From Calliopsis andreniformis (taxonomy: Eukaryota; Arthropoda; Insecta; Hymenoptera; Andrenidae): a stretch of 64,000 bases of DNA. The stretch spans positions 868,001 through 932,000 of the forward strand of contig NW_027480530.1 of NCBI RefSeq assembly GCF_051401765.1. The letters are read 5' to 3'. Under the pieces are notes generated by a model, which saw only the letters and a list, made by a program, of their open reading frames with translations, had not been told where the DNA came from and did not search any database. The translations under genes and the position numbers were made by a program. Shown in pieces: positions 24,505 to 38,907 of this stretch (position 1 is its first letter; each line of letters starts with the position of its first letter).

Positions 24505-27500
24505 ACGCTACTCCAGACACTGCTCCTGACACTGACACTGCTCCTGGCGCTGCTCCTGCCACTGACACTGCTCCTGACACTGCTCCTGACACTGCTCCTG
24601 ACACTGACACTGCTCATGGCACAGCTCCTGTCACTGCTCCTGGCACTGACACTGCTCCTGACACTGACACTGCTCCTGTGTCTGACACTTGTCCTGACAC
24701 TGCTCCTGACACTGCTCGCGACATTGCTCCAGACACTGACACTGCTCCTGACACAGCTCGTCACACTGCTGCTGACACTGACACTGCTTGTGGAACTGCT
24801 CCTGAAACTGACACTGCTCCTCACACAGCTCCTGACACTGGCACTGCTCTTGGCACTGCTCCTGACACTGACACTGCTCCTGACACTGATACTGCTGCTG
24901 ATCCTGACAAAGCTCCTGACACTGCTACTGACACTTCTCGTGACGTTGCTCCAGACACTGACACTGCTACTGACACAGCTCGTGACGGTGACACTGCTCC
25001 TGCCACTGATCCTGACACGGCTGCTCACACTGACACTGCTCCTGACACTGGCACTGGTCCTGACACTGCTCCTGACACGGACACTGCTCCTGACACTGGC
25101 ACTGGTCCTGACAATGCTCCTGACACTGACACTGCTCCTGACACTGCTCCTGAAACTGACACTGCTCCCCAAACTGCTCATGACACTGTCGCTGCTCCTG
25201 ACACAGACACTGCTGCCGATACTGACAATGCTCCTGACACTGCTCCTGACACAGACACTGCTCCGAACAATGCTCCTGACACTGACACTACTCTTGTCAC
25301 TGACACTGGTCCTGACACTGCTTCTGACACTGGCACTGGTCCTGACACTGCCCCTGACTCTGACACTGCTCCTGTCACTGACACTGGTCCTGACACTGCT
25401 TCTGACACTGTCACTGGTCCTGACACTGCCCCTGACACTGCCCCTGACACTGACACTGCTCCTGATACTGACACTGACACTGCTGCTGACACAGCTACTG
25501 ACACTGACACTGCTCCTGTCACTGCTCCTGACACAGACACTGCTACTGATACTGACAATGCTCCTGACGCTGCTCCTGGCACAGACATGGCTCCGAACGA
25601 TGCTCCTGACACTGACACTGCTCCTGTCCCTGACACTGGTCCTGACACTGCTTCTGACACTGGCACTGGTCCTGACACTGCTCCTGACCCTGACACTCCT
25701 CCTGATGCTGACAATGCTCCTGATACTGCTCCTGACACGGACACTGCTCCGGACAATGCTCCTGACACTGACACTGCTCCTGTCACTGACACTGGTGCTG
25801 ACACTGCTTCTGACACTGGCACTGGTCCCGACACTGCTCCTGGCACTTACCGTGCTCCTGAAACAGCTCCTGACACCGCTCCTGGCACTGCTCCTGACAC
25901 TGGCGCTGCTCCTGATGCTGGCACTGACACTGCTCCTGGCACTGCTCCTGACGCTGCTCCTGACAATGCAACTGACACTGGCACGGCTCCTCACACTGCT
26001 TCTGACACTGCTCCTGACACTGACACTGCACCTGATACTGCTCCTGGCATTGACACTGGACCTGACACTGCTCCTGAACCAGACACTGATCCTCACACAG
26101 CTCCTGACACTGACACTGCCGCTCACACAGCTCCTGACACTGACACTGCTCCTGACACTGCTCCTGTCACAGACACTTCTGCTGATACTGACAATGCTCC
26201 TGTCACTGCTTCTGCCACTGCTCCTGATACTGACACACTCACGGCTACTGACACTGCTCCTGACACTGACACTGCTCCTGACACTGCTCCTGGCACTGAC
26301 ACTGCACCTCACACTGCTCCTGGCACTGCCACTGGTCCTGACACTGCTCCTGAAACTGACACTGGTCCTCACACTGCTCCTGACACTGACACTGCTCCTC
26401 ACGCTGGTCCTGACTGTGATACTGCCCCTGAGACTGCTCCAGACACTGCTCCTGACACTGACACTGCTCCTGACACTGCTCCTGACACTGCTCCTGACAC
26501 TGGCACTGCTCCTGACACTGCTCCTGACACTGACACTGCTCCTGACACTGCTCCTGACACTGACACTGCTGCTGATCCTGACGCTGATACTGCTCCTGTG
26601 TCTGACACTTGTCCTGACACTGCTCCTGACACTGCTCGCGACATTGCTCCACACACTGACACTGCACCTGACACAGCTCGTCACACTGCTGCTGACACTA
26701 ACACTGCTTGTGGAACTGCTCCTGAAACTGACACTGCTCCTCACACAGCTCCTGACACTGGCACTGCTCTTGGCACTGCTCCTGACACTGACACTGCTCC
26801 TGACACTGATACTGCTGCTGATCCTGACAAAGCTCCTGACACTGCTACTGACACTGCTCGTGACGTTGCTCCAGACTCTGACACTGCTCCTGACGCAGCT
26901 CGTGACGGTGACACTGCTCCTGCCACTGTTCCTGACACGGCTGCTCACACTGACACTGCTCCTGACACTGGCACTGGTCCTGACAGTGCTCCTGGCATTG
27001 ACACTGGTCCTGACGCTGCTCCTGAAACAGACACTGATCCTCACACAGCTCCTGACACTGACACTGCTCCTGACGCTGCTCCTGACACTGCCCCTGACAC
27101 AGGCGCTGCACCTGGTACTGACACTGACACTGCTCCTGACACTGACACTGCTGCTGACACTGCTCCTGACACTGACACTGCACCTGACACTGCTCCTGGC
27201 ACTGCCACTGGTCCTGAAACTGCCCCTGACACTGCCCCTGACACTGACACTGCTCCTGATACTGACACTGACACTGCTGCTGACACAGCTACTGACACTT
27301 ACACTGCTCCTGTCACTGCTCCTGACACAGACACTGCTACTGATACTGACAATGCTCCTGACGCTGCTCCTGGCACAGACATGGCTCCGAACGATGCTCC
27401 TGACACTGACACTGCTCCTGTCACTGACACTGGTCCTGACACTGCTTCTGACACTGGCACTGGTCCTGACACTGCTCCTGACCCTGACACTCCTCCTGAT

Positions 27501-29597
27501 GCTGACAATGCTCCGGATACTGCTCCTGACACGGACACTGCTCCGGACAATGCTCCTGACACTGACACTGCTCCTGTCACTGACACTGGTGCTGACACTG
27601 CTTCTGACACTGGCAGTGGTCCCGACACTGCTCCTGGCACTTACCGTGCTCCTGAAACAGCTCCTGACACTGCTCCTGACACTGACACTGCTCCTGGCAC
27701 TGCTCCTGACACTGGCGCTGCTCCTGATGCTGGCACTGACACTGCTCCTGGCACTGCTCCTGACGCTGCTCCTGACACTGCTCCTGACACAGGCACTGCT
27801 CCTGGTACTGACACTGACACTGCTCCTGACACAGGCACTGCTCCTGACAATGCTCCTGACACTGACACTGCCGCTCACACAGCTCCTGACACTGACACTG
27901 CTCCTGACACTGCTCCTGACACAGACACTTCTGCTGATACTGACAATGCTCCTGTCACTGCTTCTGCCACTGCTCCTGATACTGACACACTCACGGCTAC
28001 TGACACTGCTCCTGACACTGACACTGCTCCTGACACTGCTCCAGACACTCCGCCTGACACTGACACTGCTCCTGACACAGCTCCTGACACTGGCACTGCT
28101 CCTGACACTGACACTACACCTCAAACTGCTCCTGACACTCCTCCTGACACTGACACTGCTCCTGACGCTACTCCAGACACTGCAACTGACACAGGCACTG
28201 TTTCTGGTACTGACACTGACACTGCTCCTGAAACTGACACTGCTCCTGACACTGCTCCTGACACTGACACTGCACCTCACACTGCTCCTGGCACTGCCAC
28301 TGGTCCTGACACTGCTCCTGAAACTGACACTGGTCCTCACACTGCTCCTGACACTGACACTGCTCCTCACGCTGGTCCTGACTGTGATACTGCCCCTGAG
28401 ACAGCTCCAGACACTGACACTGCTCCTGACACAGCTACTGTCACTGACACTGCTCCTGACACTGCTCCTGACACAACTCCTGACACTGTCACTGCTCCTG
28501 AACCTGACACTGCTCCTGACACTGCTCCAGACACTGACACTGACACTGCTCCTGAAACCACTTCTGACACAGCTCCTGACGATGACACTGCTCCTGACAC
28601 TGCTTCTGACACTGACACTGCTCCTGACACAGCTCCTGACACAGCTCCTGACACAGCTCCTGACACTGACACTGACACTGCTCCTGACACTGACACTGAC
28701 ACTACACCTCAAACTGCTCCTGACACTCCTCCTGACACTGACACTGCTCCTGGCACTGCTCCTGACACTGACGCTGCTCCTGATGCTGACACGGACACAG
28801 CTCCTGGCACTGCTCCTGACGCCGCTCCTGACACTGCTCCTGACACAGGCACTGCACCTGGTACTGACACTGACACTGCTCCTGACACAGGCACTGTTTC
28901 TGGTACTGACACTGACACTGATACTGACACTGCCACTGCTCCTGACGCTGCTCCAGACACTGCAACTGACACTGGCACGGCTCCTCACACTGCTCCTGAC
29001 TCTGACACTGCTCCTGACACTGCTCCTGACACTGACACTGCACCTGACACTGCTCCTGGCACTGCCACTGGTCCTGACCCTGCTCCTGACACAGACACTG
29101 CTGCTGATGCTGACATGGCTCCTGACACTGCTCCTGACACAGACACTGCTCCTGACACTGCTTCTGACACTGACACTGCTCCTGACACAGCTCCTGACAC
29201 AGCTCCTGACACTGACGCTGCTCCTGAACCTGACACTGCTCCTGACACTGCTCCAGACACTGACACTGACACTGCTCCTGAAACTACTTCTGACACAGCT
29301 CCTGACGATGACACTGCTCCTGACACTGCTTCTGTCACTGACACTGCTCCTGACACTGCTCCTGACACCGACACTGCTCCTGCCACTGCTCCTGTCACTG
29401 CTCCTGACACTGCTCCTGACACTGCTCCTGACACTGCTCCTGACACTGACACTGCTCATGGCACAGCTCCTGTCACTGCTCCTGGCACTGACACTGCTCC
29501 TGACACTGACACAGCTCCTGACACTGCACCTGACACTGCTCCTGACACTGTCACTGCTGCTACCACTGCACCTGACACTGACACTGCTGCTGATCCT

Positions 29598-29607
29598 GAG
29601 AATTCTC
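29598..29607. repeat. GAGAATTCTC palindrome without the TAG module
   Basis: Ten-base perfect palindrome formed by CTGAGA next to a degenerate ATTCTC unit. It is the first occurrence in the window, and the upstream CTCGAG/TAG part is absent. GGATCC follows at about 29,639. Confidence 0.9.
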
Positions 29608-30015
29608 CTGACACTGCTCCTGACACTGACACTGACACGGATCCTGACACTGACACTGCTTCTCACACTGCTCCTGACACTGGCACTGCTCCTGGCACTG
29701 GTCCTGTCAGTGACACTGTTCCTGACACTGATACTGCTGCTGATCCTGACAAAGCTCCTGACACTGCTACTGACACTGCTCGTGACGTTGCTCCAGACAC
29801 TGACACTGCTCCTGACACTGCTCCTGGCACTGCTCCTGACACTGACACTGCTGCTGGTCCTGACAATGCTCCTGACACTGCTCCTGACACTGATGCTGAC
29901 ACTGCTCATGACTGTGACACTGACACTGACACTGCTCCCGTCGCAGACACTGACACTGATCCTGACACTGACACTGCTCCTGTGTCTAACACTTGTCTTG
30001 AGACTGCTTCTGACA

Positions 30016-30025
30016 CTGGCTGGTC
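30016..30025 (+). repeat. 10-mer register slip CTGGCTGGTC, middle-domain type
   Basis: The context is CTAACACTTGTCTTGAGAC, with GAGAC where 21542 and 43176 have GAGGC. It is followed 268 bp later by the CTGCTCC 7-mer at 30284. The A-P-D-T frame opened at 23956 closes at TGA 30027-30029, 6.06 kb later. Confidence 0.88.
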
Positions 30026-30283
30026 CTGACACTGCTCCTGACATTGCTCCTGACATTGCCGCTGATCCTGACACAGACACTGCACCTGGTTCTGACGCTG
30101 ACACTGCTCCTGACACTGTCACTGCTCCTGACGCTGCTCCAGACACTGCAACTGACACTGGCACTGCCCCCGTCACTGATCCTGACACTGACCCTGCTCC
30201 TGACACAGCTTCTGACACTGGCACTGGTCCTGACACTGCTCCTGACACTGCTCCTGACACAGACACTGCTACTGAACCCAACA

Positions 30284-30290
30284 CTGCTCC
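30284..30290 (+). repeat. 7-mer register slip CTGCTCC
   Basis: Second copy of the extra-C event, again after CTGAACCCAACA and again 268 bp after a 10-mer (30016), although that 10-mer belongs to the other family. Confidence 0.88.
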
Positions 30291-31205
30291 CTGACACTGC
30301 TCCAGACACTGACACTGCTCATGACACTGCTCCAGACACAGACAGTGCGGCTGATCCTGACAATGCTCCTGACACTGCACCTGAGACTGACACTGCTCCT
30401 GACACTGCTCCTGACACTGCTCCTGACACTGCTCCTGACACTGCTCCTGACACCGACACTGCTCGTGCCACTGCTCCTGTCACTGCTCCTGACACTGCTC
30501 CTGACACTGACACTGCTCCTGACACTGCTGCTGACACTGACACTGTTTGTGACACTGCTCCTGAAACTGACACTGCTCCTCGAACAACTCCTGACACTGC
30601 TGCTGACACTGACACTGCTGCTGATCCTGAGCATGCGCCTGATGCTGCTCCTGACACTGCTCCTGACACAGACACTGCTGCTGATGCTGACATGGCTCCT
30701 GACACTGCTCCTGACACAGACACTGCACCTGGTACTGACACTGACACAGCTCCTGACACAGCTCCTCACACAGCTCCTGACACTGACACTGACACTGCTC
30801 CTGACACTGACACTGACACTACACTTCAAACTGCTCCTTACACTCCTCCTGACACTGACACTGCTCCTGGCACTGCTCCTGACACTGACGCTGCTCCTGA
30901 TGCTGACACGGACACAGCTCCTGGCACTGCTCCTGGCGCTGCTCCTGACACTGCTCCTGACACAGGCACTGCACCTGGTACTGACACTGACACTGCTCCT
31001 GACACAGGCACTGTTTCTGGTACTGACACTGACACTGATACTGACACTGCCACTGCTCCTGACGCTGCTCCTGGCATTGACACTGGTCCTGACACTGCTC
31101 CTGAACCAGACACTGATCCTCACACAGCTCCTGACACTGACACTGCTACCCACGCTGCTCCTGACACTCACACTGCTGCTGATCCTGACAATGCTCTTGA
31201 AACTG

Positions 31206-31322
31206 CTCGAGACACTGACACTGATACTGCACCTGACACAACTACTGAAATAGCTCCTGTATCTGACACAGCTCCTGACACTGCTCCTGACAGTGACACT
31301 GCTGCTGATCCTGAGAATTCTC
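31206..31322 (+). repeat. 117-bp CTCGAG/TAG/GAGAATTCTC module, copy 1
   Basis: CTCGAG lies at 31206-31211, TAG at 31251-31253 in the CTGNNN register (from CTGAAATAG), and the palindrome GAGAATTCTC at 31313-31322. This copy has the variant TTGAAACTGCTCGAG just upstream and a CAGTGACACTG before the palindrome. Confidence 0.9.
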
Positions 31323-32474
31323 CTGACACTGCTCCTGACACTGACACTGACACGGATCCTGACACTGACACTGCTCCTCACACTGCTCCTGACACTGGCA
31401 CTGTACCTGGCGCTGCTCCTGACACTGACACTGCTCCTGACACTGGCACTGTACCTGGCGCTGCTCCTGACACTGACACTGCTCCTGACACTGTAACTGC
31501 TGCTGATCCTGACAAAGCTCCTGACACTGCTACTGACACTGCTCGTGACGTTGCTCCAGACACTGACACTGCTCCTGACACAGCTCGTGACGGTGAGACT
31601 GCTCCTGCCACTGTTCCTAACACGGCTGCTCACACTGACACTGCTTCTGACACTGGCACTGGTCCTGACACTGCTTCTGACACTGGCGCTGCTCCTGACA
31701 CTGCTCCTGACACAGACGCTGCTCCTGACACTGACACTGACACTGCTCCTGACACTGCTACTGACACTGACACTGCTCCTGACACTGCTCGCGACATTGC
31801 TCCAGACACTGACACTGCTCCTGAGACAGCTCGTGACACTGACACTGCTCCTGCCACTGTTCCTGACACTGCTGCTCACACTGACACTGCTCCTGACACA
31901 GGCACTGGTGCTGACAATGATCCTGACACTGACACTGCTCCTGACACTGCTCCTGACACTGCTGCTGACACTGACACTGTTTGTGACACTGCTCCTGAAA
32001 CTGACACTCCTCCTCGAACAGCTCCTGACACTGCTGCTGACACTGACACTGCTACTGATCCTGAGCATGCGCCTGATGCTGCTCCTGACACTGACACTGA
32101 TCCTGACACAGCTCCTGACACTCACACTGCTCCTGGCACAGCTCCTGACACTGACACTGCTCCTGACACTGCTCCTGACACTGCTCCTGACACCGACACT
32201 GCTCCTGCCACTGCTCCTGTCACTGCTCCTGACACTGCTCCTGACACTGACACTGCTCCTGACACTGCTCCTGACACTGCTCCTGACACTGACACTGCTC
32301 CTGACACTGCTCCTGACACTGACACTGCTGCTGATCCTGACAATGCTCCTGACACTGCTCCTGACACTGACGCTGACACTGCTCATGACTGTGACACTGA
32401 CACTGACACTGCTCACTTCACAGACACTGATACTGCTCCTGTGTCTGACACTTGTCCTGAGACTGCTTCCGGCT

Positions 32475-32484
32475 CTTGCTGGTC
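32475..32484 (+). repeat. 10-mer register slip CTTGCTGGTC, left-domain type within the middle domain
   Basis: The upstream base change CTTCCGGCTC (CTTCTGGCTC elsewhere) makes this copy recognisable. It has no CTGAA 203 bp upstream. Confidence 0.9.
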
Positions 32485-33030
32485 CTGAAACTGCTCCTGA
32501 CATTGCTCCTGACATTGAAGCTGGTCCTGCCACAGACACTGCACCTGGTACTGACACTGACACTGCTCCTGACACTGTCACTGCTCCTGACGCTGCTCCA
32601 GACACTGCAACTGACACTGTCACTGCCCCTGACACTGATCCTGACACAGACCCTGCTCCTGACACAGCTTCTGACACTGACACTGCCCCTGGCGCAGCTC
32701 CTGCCACTGACACTGCTCCTGACACTGCTCCTGACACTGCTCCTGACACTGACACTGCTCACGGCACAGCACCTGTCACTGCTCCAGACACTGCTCCTGA
32801 CACTGACACTGCTCCTGACACTGCTCCTGACACTGCTCCTGACACTGACACTGCTCCTGACACTGCTCTTGACTTGGACACTGCTGCTGATCCTGACAAT
32901 GCTCCTGACACTGCTACTGACACTGACGCTCACACTGCTCATGACTGTGACACTGACACTGACACTGCTCACTTCACAGACACTGATACTGCTCCTGTGT
33001 CTGACACTTGTCCTGAGACTGCTTCTGGCT

Positions 33031-33040
33031 CTTGCTGGTC
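33031..33040 (+). repeat. 10-mer register slip CTTGCTGGTC, left-domain type
   Basis: It lies 556 bp after the copy at 32475, the closest 10-mer pair in the window. It is the last left-domain-type copy; the next 10-mer of any kind is 10,145 bp away. Confidence 0.9.
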
Positions 33041-33705
33041 CTGAAACTGCTCCTGACATTGCTCCTGACATTGAAGCTGGTCCTGACACAGACACTGCAC
33101 CTGGTACTGACACTGACACTGCTCCTGACACTGTCACTGCTCCTGACGCTGCTCCAGACGCTGCAACTGACACTGGCACTGCCCCTGACACTGATCCTGA
33201 CACTGACCCTGCTCCTGACACAGCTTCTGACACTGACACTGCTCCTGACACTGCTCCTGACACAGACACTTCTGCTGATACTGACAATGCTCCTGTCACT
33301 GCTTCTGACACTGCTCGTGATACTGACACTCTCACTGCTACTGACACTGCTCCTGACACTGACACTGCTCCTGACACTGCTCCAGACACTCCTTCTGACA
33401 CTGACACTGCTCCTGACACAGCTCCTGGCACTGACACTGCTCCTGACACTGACACTACACCTCAAATTGCTCCTGACACTCCTCCTGACTCTGACGCTGC
33501 TCCTGGAACTGCTCCTGACACTGACGCTGCTCCTGATGCTGACACTGACATTGCTCCTGTCACTGCTCCTGACGCTGCTCCTGACACTGCTCCTGCCACA
33601 GGCACTGCACCTGGTACTGACACTGACACTGCTCCTGACACAGGCACTGTTTCTGGTACTGACACTGACACTGCTACTGACACTGCCACTGCTCCTGACG
33701 CTGCT

Positions 33706-34642
33706 CCAGACACTGCAACTGACACTGGCACGGCTCCTCACACTGCTCCTGACACTGCTCCTGGCACTGCTCCTGACACTGACACTGCTGCTGATCCTGA
33801 CAATGCTCCTGACACTGCTCCTGACACTGATGCTGACACTGCTCATGACTGTGACACTGACACTGACACTGCTCCTGGCACTGCTCCTGACACTGACGCT
33901 GCTCCTGATACTGACTCTGACACTGCTCCTGGCACTGCTCCTGACACTGCTCCTGAAATTGCTCCTGACACAGGCACTGCTCCTGGTACTGACACTGACA
34001 CTGCTCCTGACACAGGCACCGCTCCTGGTACTGACACTGACACTGCTTATGAGAGTGACACTGACACAGTCACTGCTCCCGGCACAGACACTGACACTGA
34101 TCCTGACACTGACACTGCTCCTGTAACTGACACTTGGCCTGAGACTGCTTCTGACACTGGCACTGGTCCTGACACTGCTCCTGACACTGCTCCTGACACA
34201 GACACTGCTACTGAACCTAACACTACTCCTGACACTGCCCTAGACACGGACACTGCTCATGTCACTGCTCCAGACACAGACACTGCTGCTGATCCTGACA
34301 ATGCTCCTGACACTGCACCTGAGACTTACACTGCTCCTGACACTGCTCCTGACACTGCTCCTGACACTGCTCCTGACACTGACACTGCTCCTGGCGCAGC
34401 TCCTGCCACTGACACTGCTCCTGACACTGCTCCTGACACTGCTCCTGACACTGTCACTGCTACTACCACTGCTCCTGACACTGACGCTGCTGCTGATCCT
34501 GACAATGCTCCTAACAGTGCTCCTGACACTGACGCTGACACTGCTGATGACAGTGACACTGACACTGACACTGCTCCTGTCACTGTCACTGCTCCTCACA
34601 CTGCTCTTCACACAGACACTGCTCCTGACACTGCTACTGACA
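33706..34642 (+). repeat. Duplicated block, partner at 38908-39844
   Basis: The match is at an offset of 5,202 bp. The rare elements GCTTATGAGAGTGACACTG, CTGTAACTGACACTTGG and CCCTAGACACGGACACTG occur in both copies at this spacing. The match breaks at about 34,643, where this copy lacks the CAGACACGTCTGC run of the partner. Confidence 0.83.
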
Positions 34643-36631
34643 CTGACACTGACACTGCTCCTGACGCTGCTACTGACACTGACACTGCTCCTGACACTGC
34701 CCGCGACATTGCTCCAGACACTGACACTGCTCCTGAGACAACTCGTGACACTGACACTGCTCCTGCCACTGTTCTTGACACTGCTGCTCACACTGACACT
34801 GCTCCTGACACTGGCACTGGTCCTGACAATGCTCCAGACACTGACACTGCACCTGACACTGCTCCTGAAACTGACACTGATCCTCGAACAGCTCCTGACA
34901 CTGCTGCTGACACTGACACTGCTGCTGATCCTGACACTGCTCCTGACACTGCTCCTGACACTGACACTGCTCCTGCCACTGCTCCTGACACAGCTCCTGA
35001 CACTGCTCCTGACACTGACACTGCTCCTGACACTGCTCCTGACACTGCTCCTGACACTGGCACTGCTCCTGACACTGCTCCTGACACTGACACTGCTCCT
35101 GGCACTGCTCCTGACACTGACACTGCTGCTGATCCTGACGCTGATACTGCTCCTGTGTCTGACACTTGTCCTGACACTGCTCCTGACACTGCTCGCGACA
35201 TTGCTCCAGACACTGACACTGCTCCTGACACAGCTCGTCACACTGCTGCTGACACTGACACTGCTTGTGGAACTGCTCCTGAAACTGACACTGCTCCTCA
35301 CACAGCTCCTGACACTGGCACTGCTCTTGGCACTGCTCCTGACACTGACACTGCTCCTGACACTGATACTGCTGCTGATCCTGACAAAGCTCCTGACACT
35401 GCTCCTGCCACTGTTCCTGACACGGCTGCTCACACTGACACTGCTCCTGACACTGGCACTCGTCCTGACACTGCTCCTGACACTGACACTGCTCCTGACA
35501 CTGACACTGCTCCTGACACTGCTCCTGACACTACTCCTGACACTGACACTGCTCCTGACACTGCTCCTGACACTGCTCCTGACACTGGCACTGCTCCTGA
35601 CACTGCTCCTGACACTGACACTGCTCCTGAAACTGCTCCTGACACTGACACTGCTGCTGATCCTGACGCTGATACTGCTCCTGTTTCTGACACTTGTCCT
35701 GACACTGCTCCTGACACTGCTCGCGACATTGCTCCAGACACTGACACTGCTCCTGACACAGCTCGTCACACTGCTGCTGACTCTGACACTGCTCCTGACA
35801 CAGCTCGTCACACTGCTGCTGACTCTGACACTGCTTGTGGAACTGCTCCTGAAACAGGCACTGCTCCTCACACAGCTCCTGACACTGGCACTGCCCTTGG
35901 CACTGCTCCTGACACTGACACTGCTCCTGACACTGATACTGCTGCTGATCCTGACAAAGCTCCTGACACAGCTACTGACACTGCTCGTGACGTTGCTCCA
36001 GACACTGACACTGCTCCTGACACAGCACGTGACGGTGACACTGCTCGTGCCACTGTTCCTGACACGGCTGCTCACACTGACACTGCTCCTGACTCTGGCA
36101 CTGGTCCTGACACTGCTCCTGACACTGACACTGCTCCTGACACTGCTCCTGACACTGCTCGTGACACAGACACTGCTCCTGACAATGCTCCTGACACTGA
36201 CACAGCTCCTCACAGAGCTCCTGACACTGACGCTGCTCCTGACTGTGCTCCTGACACAGACACTTCTGCTGATACTGACAATGCTCCTGTCACTGCTAAT
36301 GACACTGCTCCTGAAACTGACACTGCTCCTGATACTGACACTGGTCCTGACACTGCTTCTCACACAGGCACTGGTCCTGACACTGCTCCTGACCCTGACA
36401 CTCCTCCTGATGCTGACAATGCTCCTGATACTGCTCCTGACACTGACACTGCTCCTGACACTGCTCCTGACACTGACACTGCACCTGACACTGCTCCTGG
36501 CATTGACACTGGTCCTGACACTGCTCCTGAAACACACACTGATCCTCACACAGCTCCTGACACTGACACAGCTACTCACGCTGCTCCTGACACTCACACT
36601 GCTGCTCATCCTGACAATGCTCTTGACACTG

Positions 36632-36748
36632 CTCGAGACACTGACACTGATACTGCACCTGACACAACTCCTGAAATAGCTCCTGTATCTGACACAGCTC
36701 CTGACACTGCTCCTGACACTGACACTGCTGCTGATCCTGAGAATTCTC
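36632..36748 (+). repeat. 117-bp CTCGAG/TAG/GAGAATTCTC module, copy 2
   Basis: CTCGAG starts at 36632, TAG at 36677 and the palindrome at 36739. Unlike the other copies, no GGATCC follows soon after; it continues into CACGGACACTGCTCC. Confidence 0.9.
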
Positions 36749-38907
36749 CTGACACTGCTCCTGACACGGACACTGCTCCTGACACTAGCACTGGTCCTGA
36801 CAATGCTCCTGACACTGACACTGCTCCTGACACTGCTCCTGAAACTGACACTGCTCCTCAAACTGCTCATGACACTGACGCTGCTCCAGACACAGACACT
36901 GCTGTTGATACTGACAATGCTCCTGACACTGCTCCTGACACAGACACTGCTCCGAACAATGCTCCTGACGCTGACACTACTCTTGTCACTGACACTGGTC
37001 CTGACACTGCTTCTGACACTGGCACTGGTCCTGACACTGCCCCTGACTCTGACACTGCTCCTGTCACTGACACTGGTCCTGACACTGCTTCTGACACTGT
37101 CACTGGTCCTGACACTGCCCCTGACACTGCCCCTGACACTGACACTGCTCCTGATACTGACACTGACACTGCTGCTGACACAGCTACTGACACTGACACT
37201 GCTCCTGTCACTGCTCCTGACACAGACACTGCTACTGATACTGACAATGCTCCTGACGCTGCTCCTGGCACAGACATGGCTCCGAACGATGCTCCTGACA
37301 CTGACACTGCTCCTGTCACTGACACTGGTCCTGACACTGCTTCTGACACTGGCACTGGTCCTGACACTGCTCCTGACCCTGACACTCCTCCTGATGCTGA
37401 CAATGCTCCTGATACTGCTCCTGACACGGACACTGCTCCGGACAATGCTCCTGACACTGACACTGCTCCTGTCACTGACACTGGTGCTGACACTGCTTCT
37501 GACACTGGCACTGGTCCCGACACTGCTCCTGGCACTTACCGTGCTCATGAAACAGCTCCTGACACTGCTCCTGACACTGGCACTGACACGGATCCTGACA
37601 CTGACACTGCTCCTCACACTGCTCCTGACACTGGCACTGTACCTGGCGCTGCTCCTGACACTGACACTGCTCCTGACACTGTAACTGCTGCTGATCCTGA
37701 CAAAGCTCCTGACACTGCTACTGACACTGCTCGTGACGTTGCTCCAGACACTGACACTGCTCCTGACACAGCTCGTGACGGTGAGACTGCTCCTGCCACT
37801 GTTCCTAACACGGCTGCTCACACTGACACTGCTCCTGACACTGGCACTGGTCCTGACACTGCTCCTGACACTGACACTGCTGCTGACACTGCTCCTGACA
37901 CTGCTCGTGGCACAGACACTGCTCCTGACAATGCTCCTGACACTGACACTGCCGCTCACACAGCTCCTGACACTGACACTGCTCCTGACACTGCTCCTGA
38001 CACAGACACTTCTGCTGATACTGACAATGCTCCTGTCACTGCTTCTGCCACTGCTCCTGATACTGACACACTCACGGCTACTGACACTGCTCCTGACACT
38101 GACACTGCTCCTGACACTAATCCAGACACTCCGCCTGACACTGACACTGCTCCTGACACAGCTCCTGACACTGGCACTGCTCCTGACACTGACACTACAC
38201 CTCAAACTGCTCCTGACACTCCTCCTGACACTGACACTGCTCCTGACGCTACTCCAGACACTGCAACTGACACAGGCACTGTTTCTGGTACTGACACTGA
38301 CACTGCTCCTGACACTGACACTGCTCCTGACACTGCTCCTGACACTGACACTGCACCTCACACTGCTCCTGGCACTGCCACTGGTCCTGACACTGCTCCT
38401 GAAACTGACACTGGCCCTCACACTGCTCCTGACACTGACACTGCACCTCACGCTGGTCCTGACTGTGATACTGCCCCTGAGACTGCTCCAGACACTGACA
38501 CTGCTCCTGACACAGCTACTGTCACTGACACTGCTCCTGACACTGCTCCTGACACAACTCCTGACACTGACACTGCTCCTGAACCTGACACTGCTCCTGA
38601 CACTGCTCCAGACACTGACACTGACACTGCTCCTGAAACCACTTCTGACACAGCTCCTGACGATGACACTGCTCCTGACACTGCTTCTGACACTGACACT
38701 GCTCCTGAGACAGCTCCTGACACAGCTCCTCACACAGCTCCTGACACTGACACTGACACTGCTCCTGACACTGACACTGACACTACACCTCAAACTGCTC
38801 CTTACACTCCTCCTGACACTGACACTGCTCCTGGCACTGCTCCTGACACTGACGCTGCTCCTGATGCTGACACGGACACAGCTCCTGGCACTGCTCCTGA
38901 CGCTGCT

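Larger units (their letters stand above)
22170..30029 (+). other. 2,619-codon open frame, judged a by-product of the repeat
   Basis: It reads L-L-T-L to the 10-mer at 23946, then A-P-D-T for 6.06 kb to the next 10-mer at 30016. In the latter part it is an acidic, Pro/Thr-rich sequence with no folded-domain signature. Confidence 0.75.
23916..30380 (-). other. 2,154-codon reverse open frame, judged a by-product of the repeat
   Basis: Mostly S-V-R-S-type repeat (Ser/Arg/Val, basic), preceded by C-Q-E-Q and V-S-G-A stretches where the register slips change its frame. The reverse complement of CTGNNN is NNNCAG, which rarely forms a stop in any frame, so all three reverse frames are long throughout the window. 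Confidence 0.75.
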
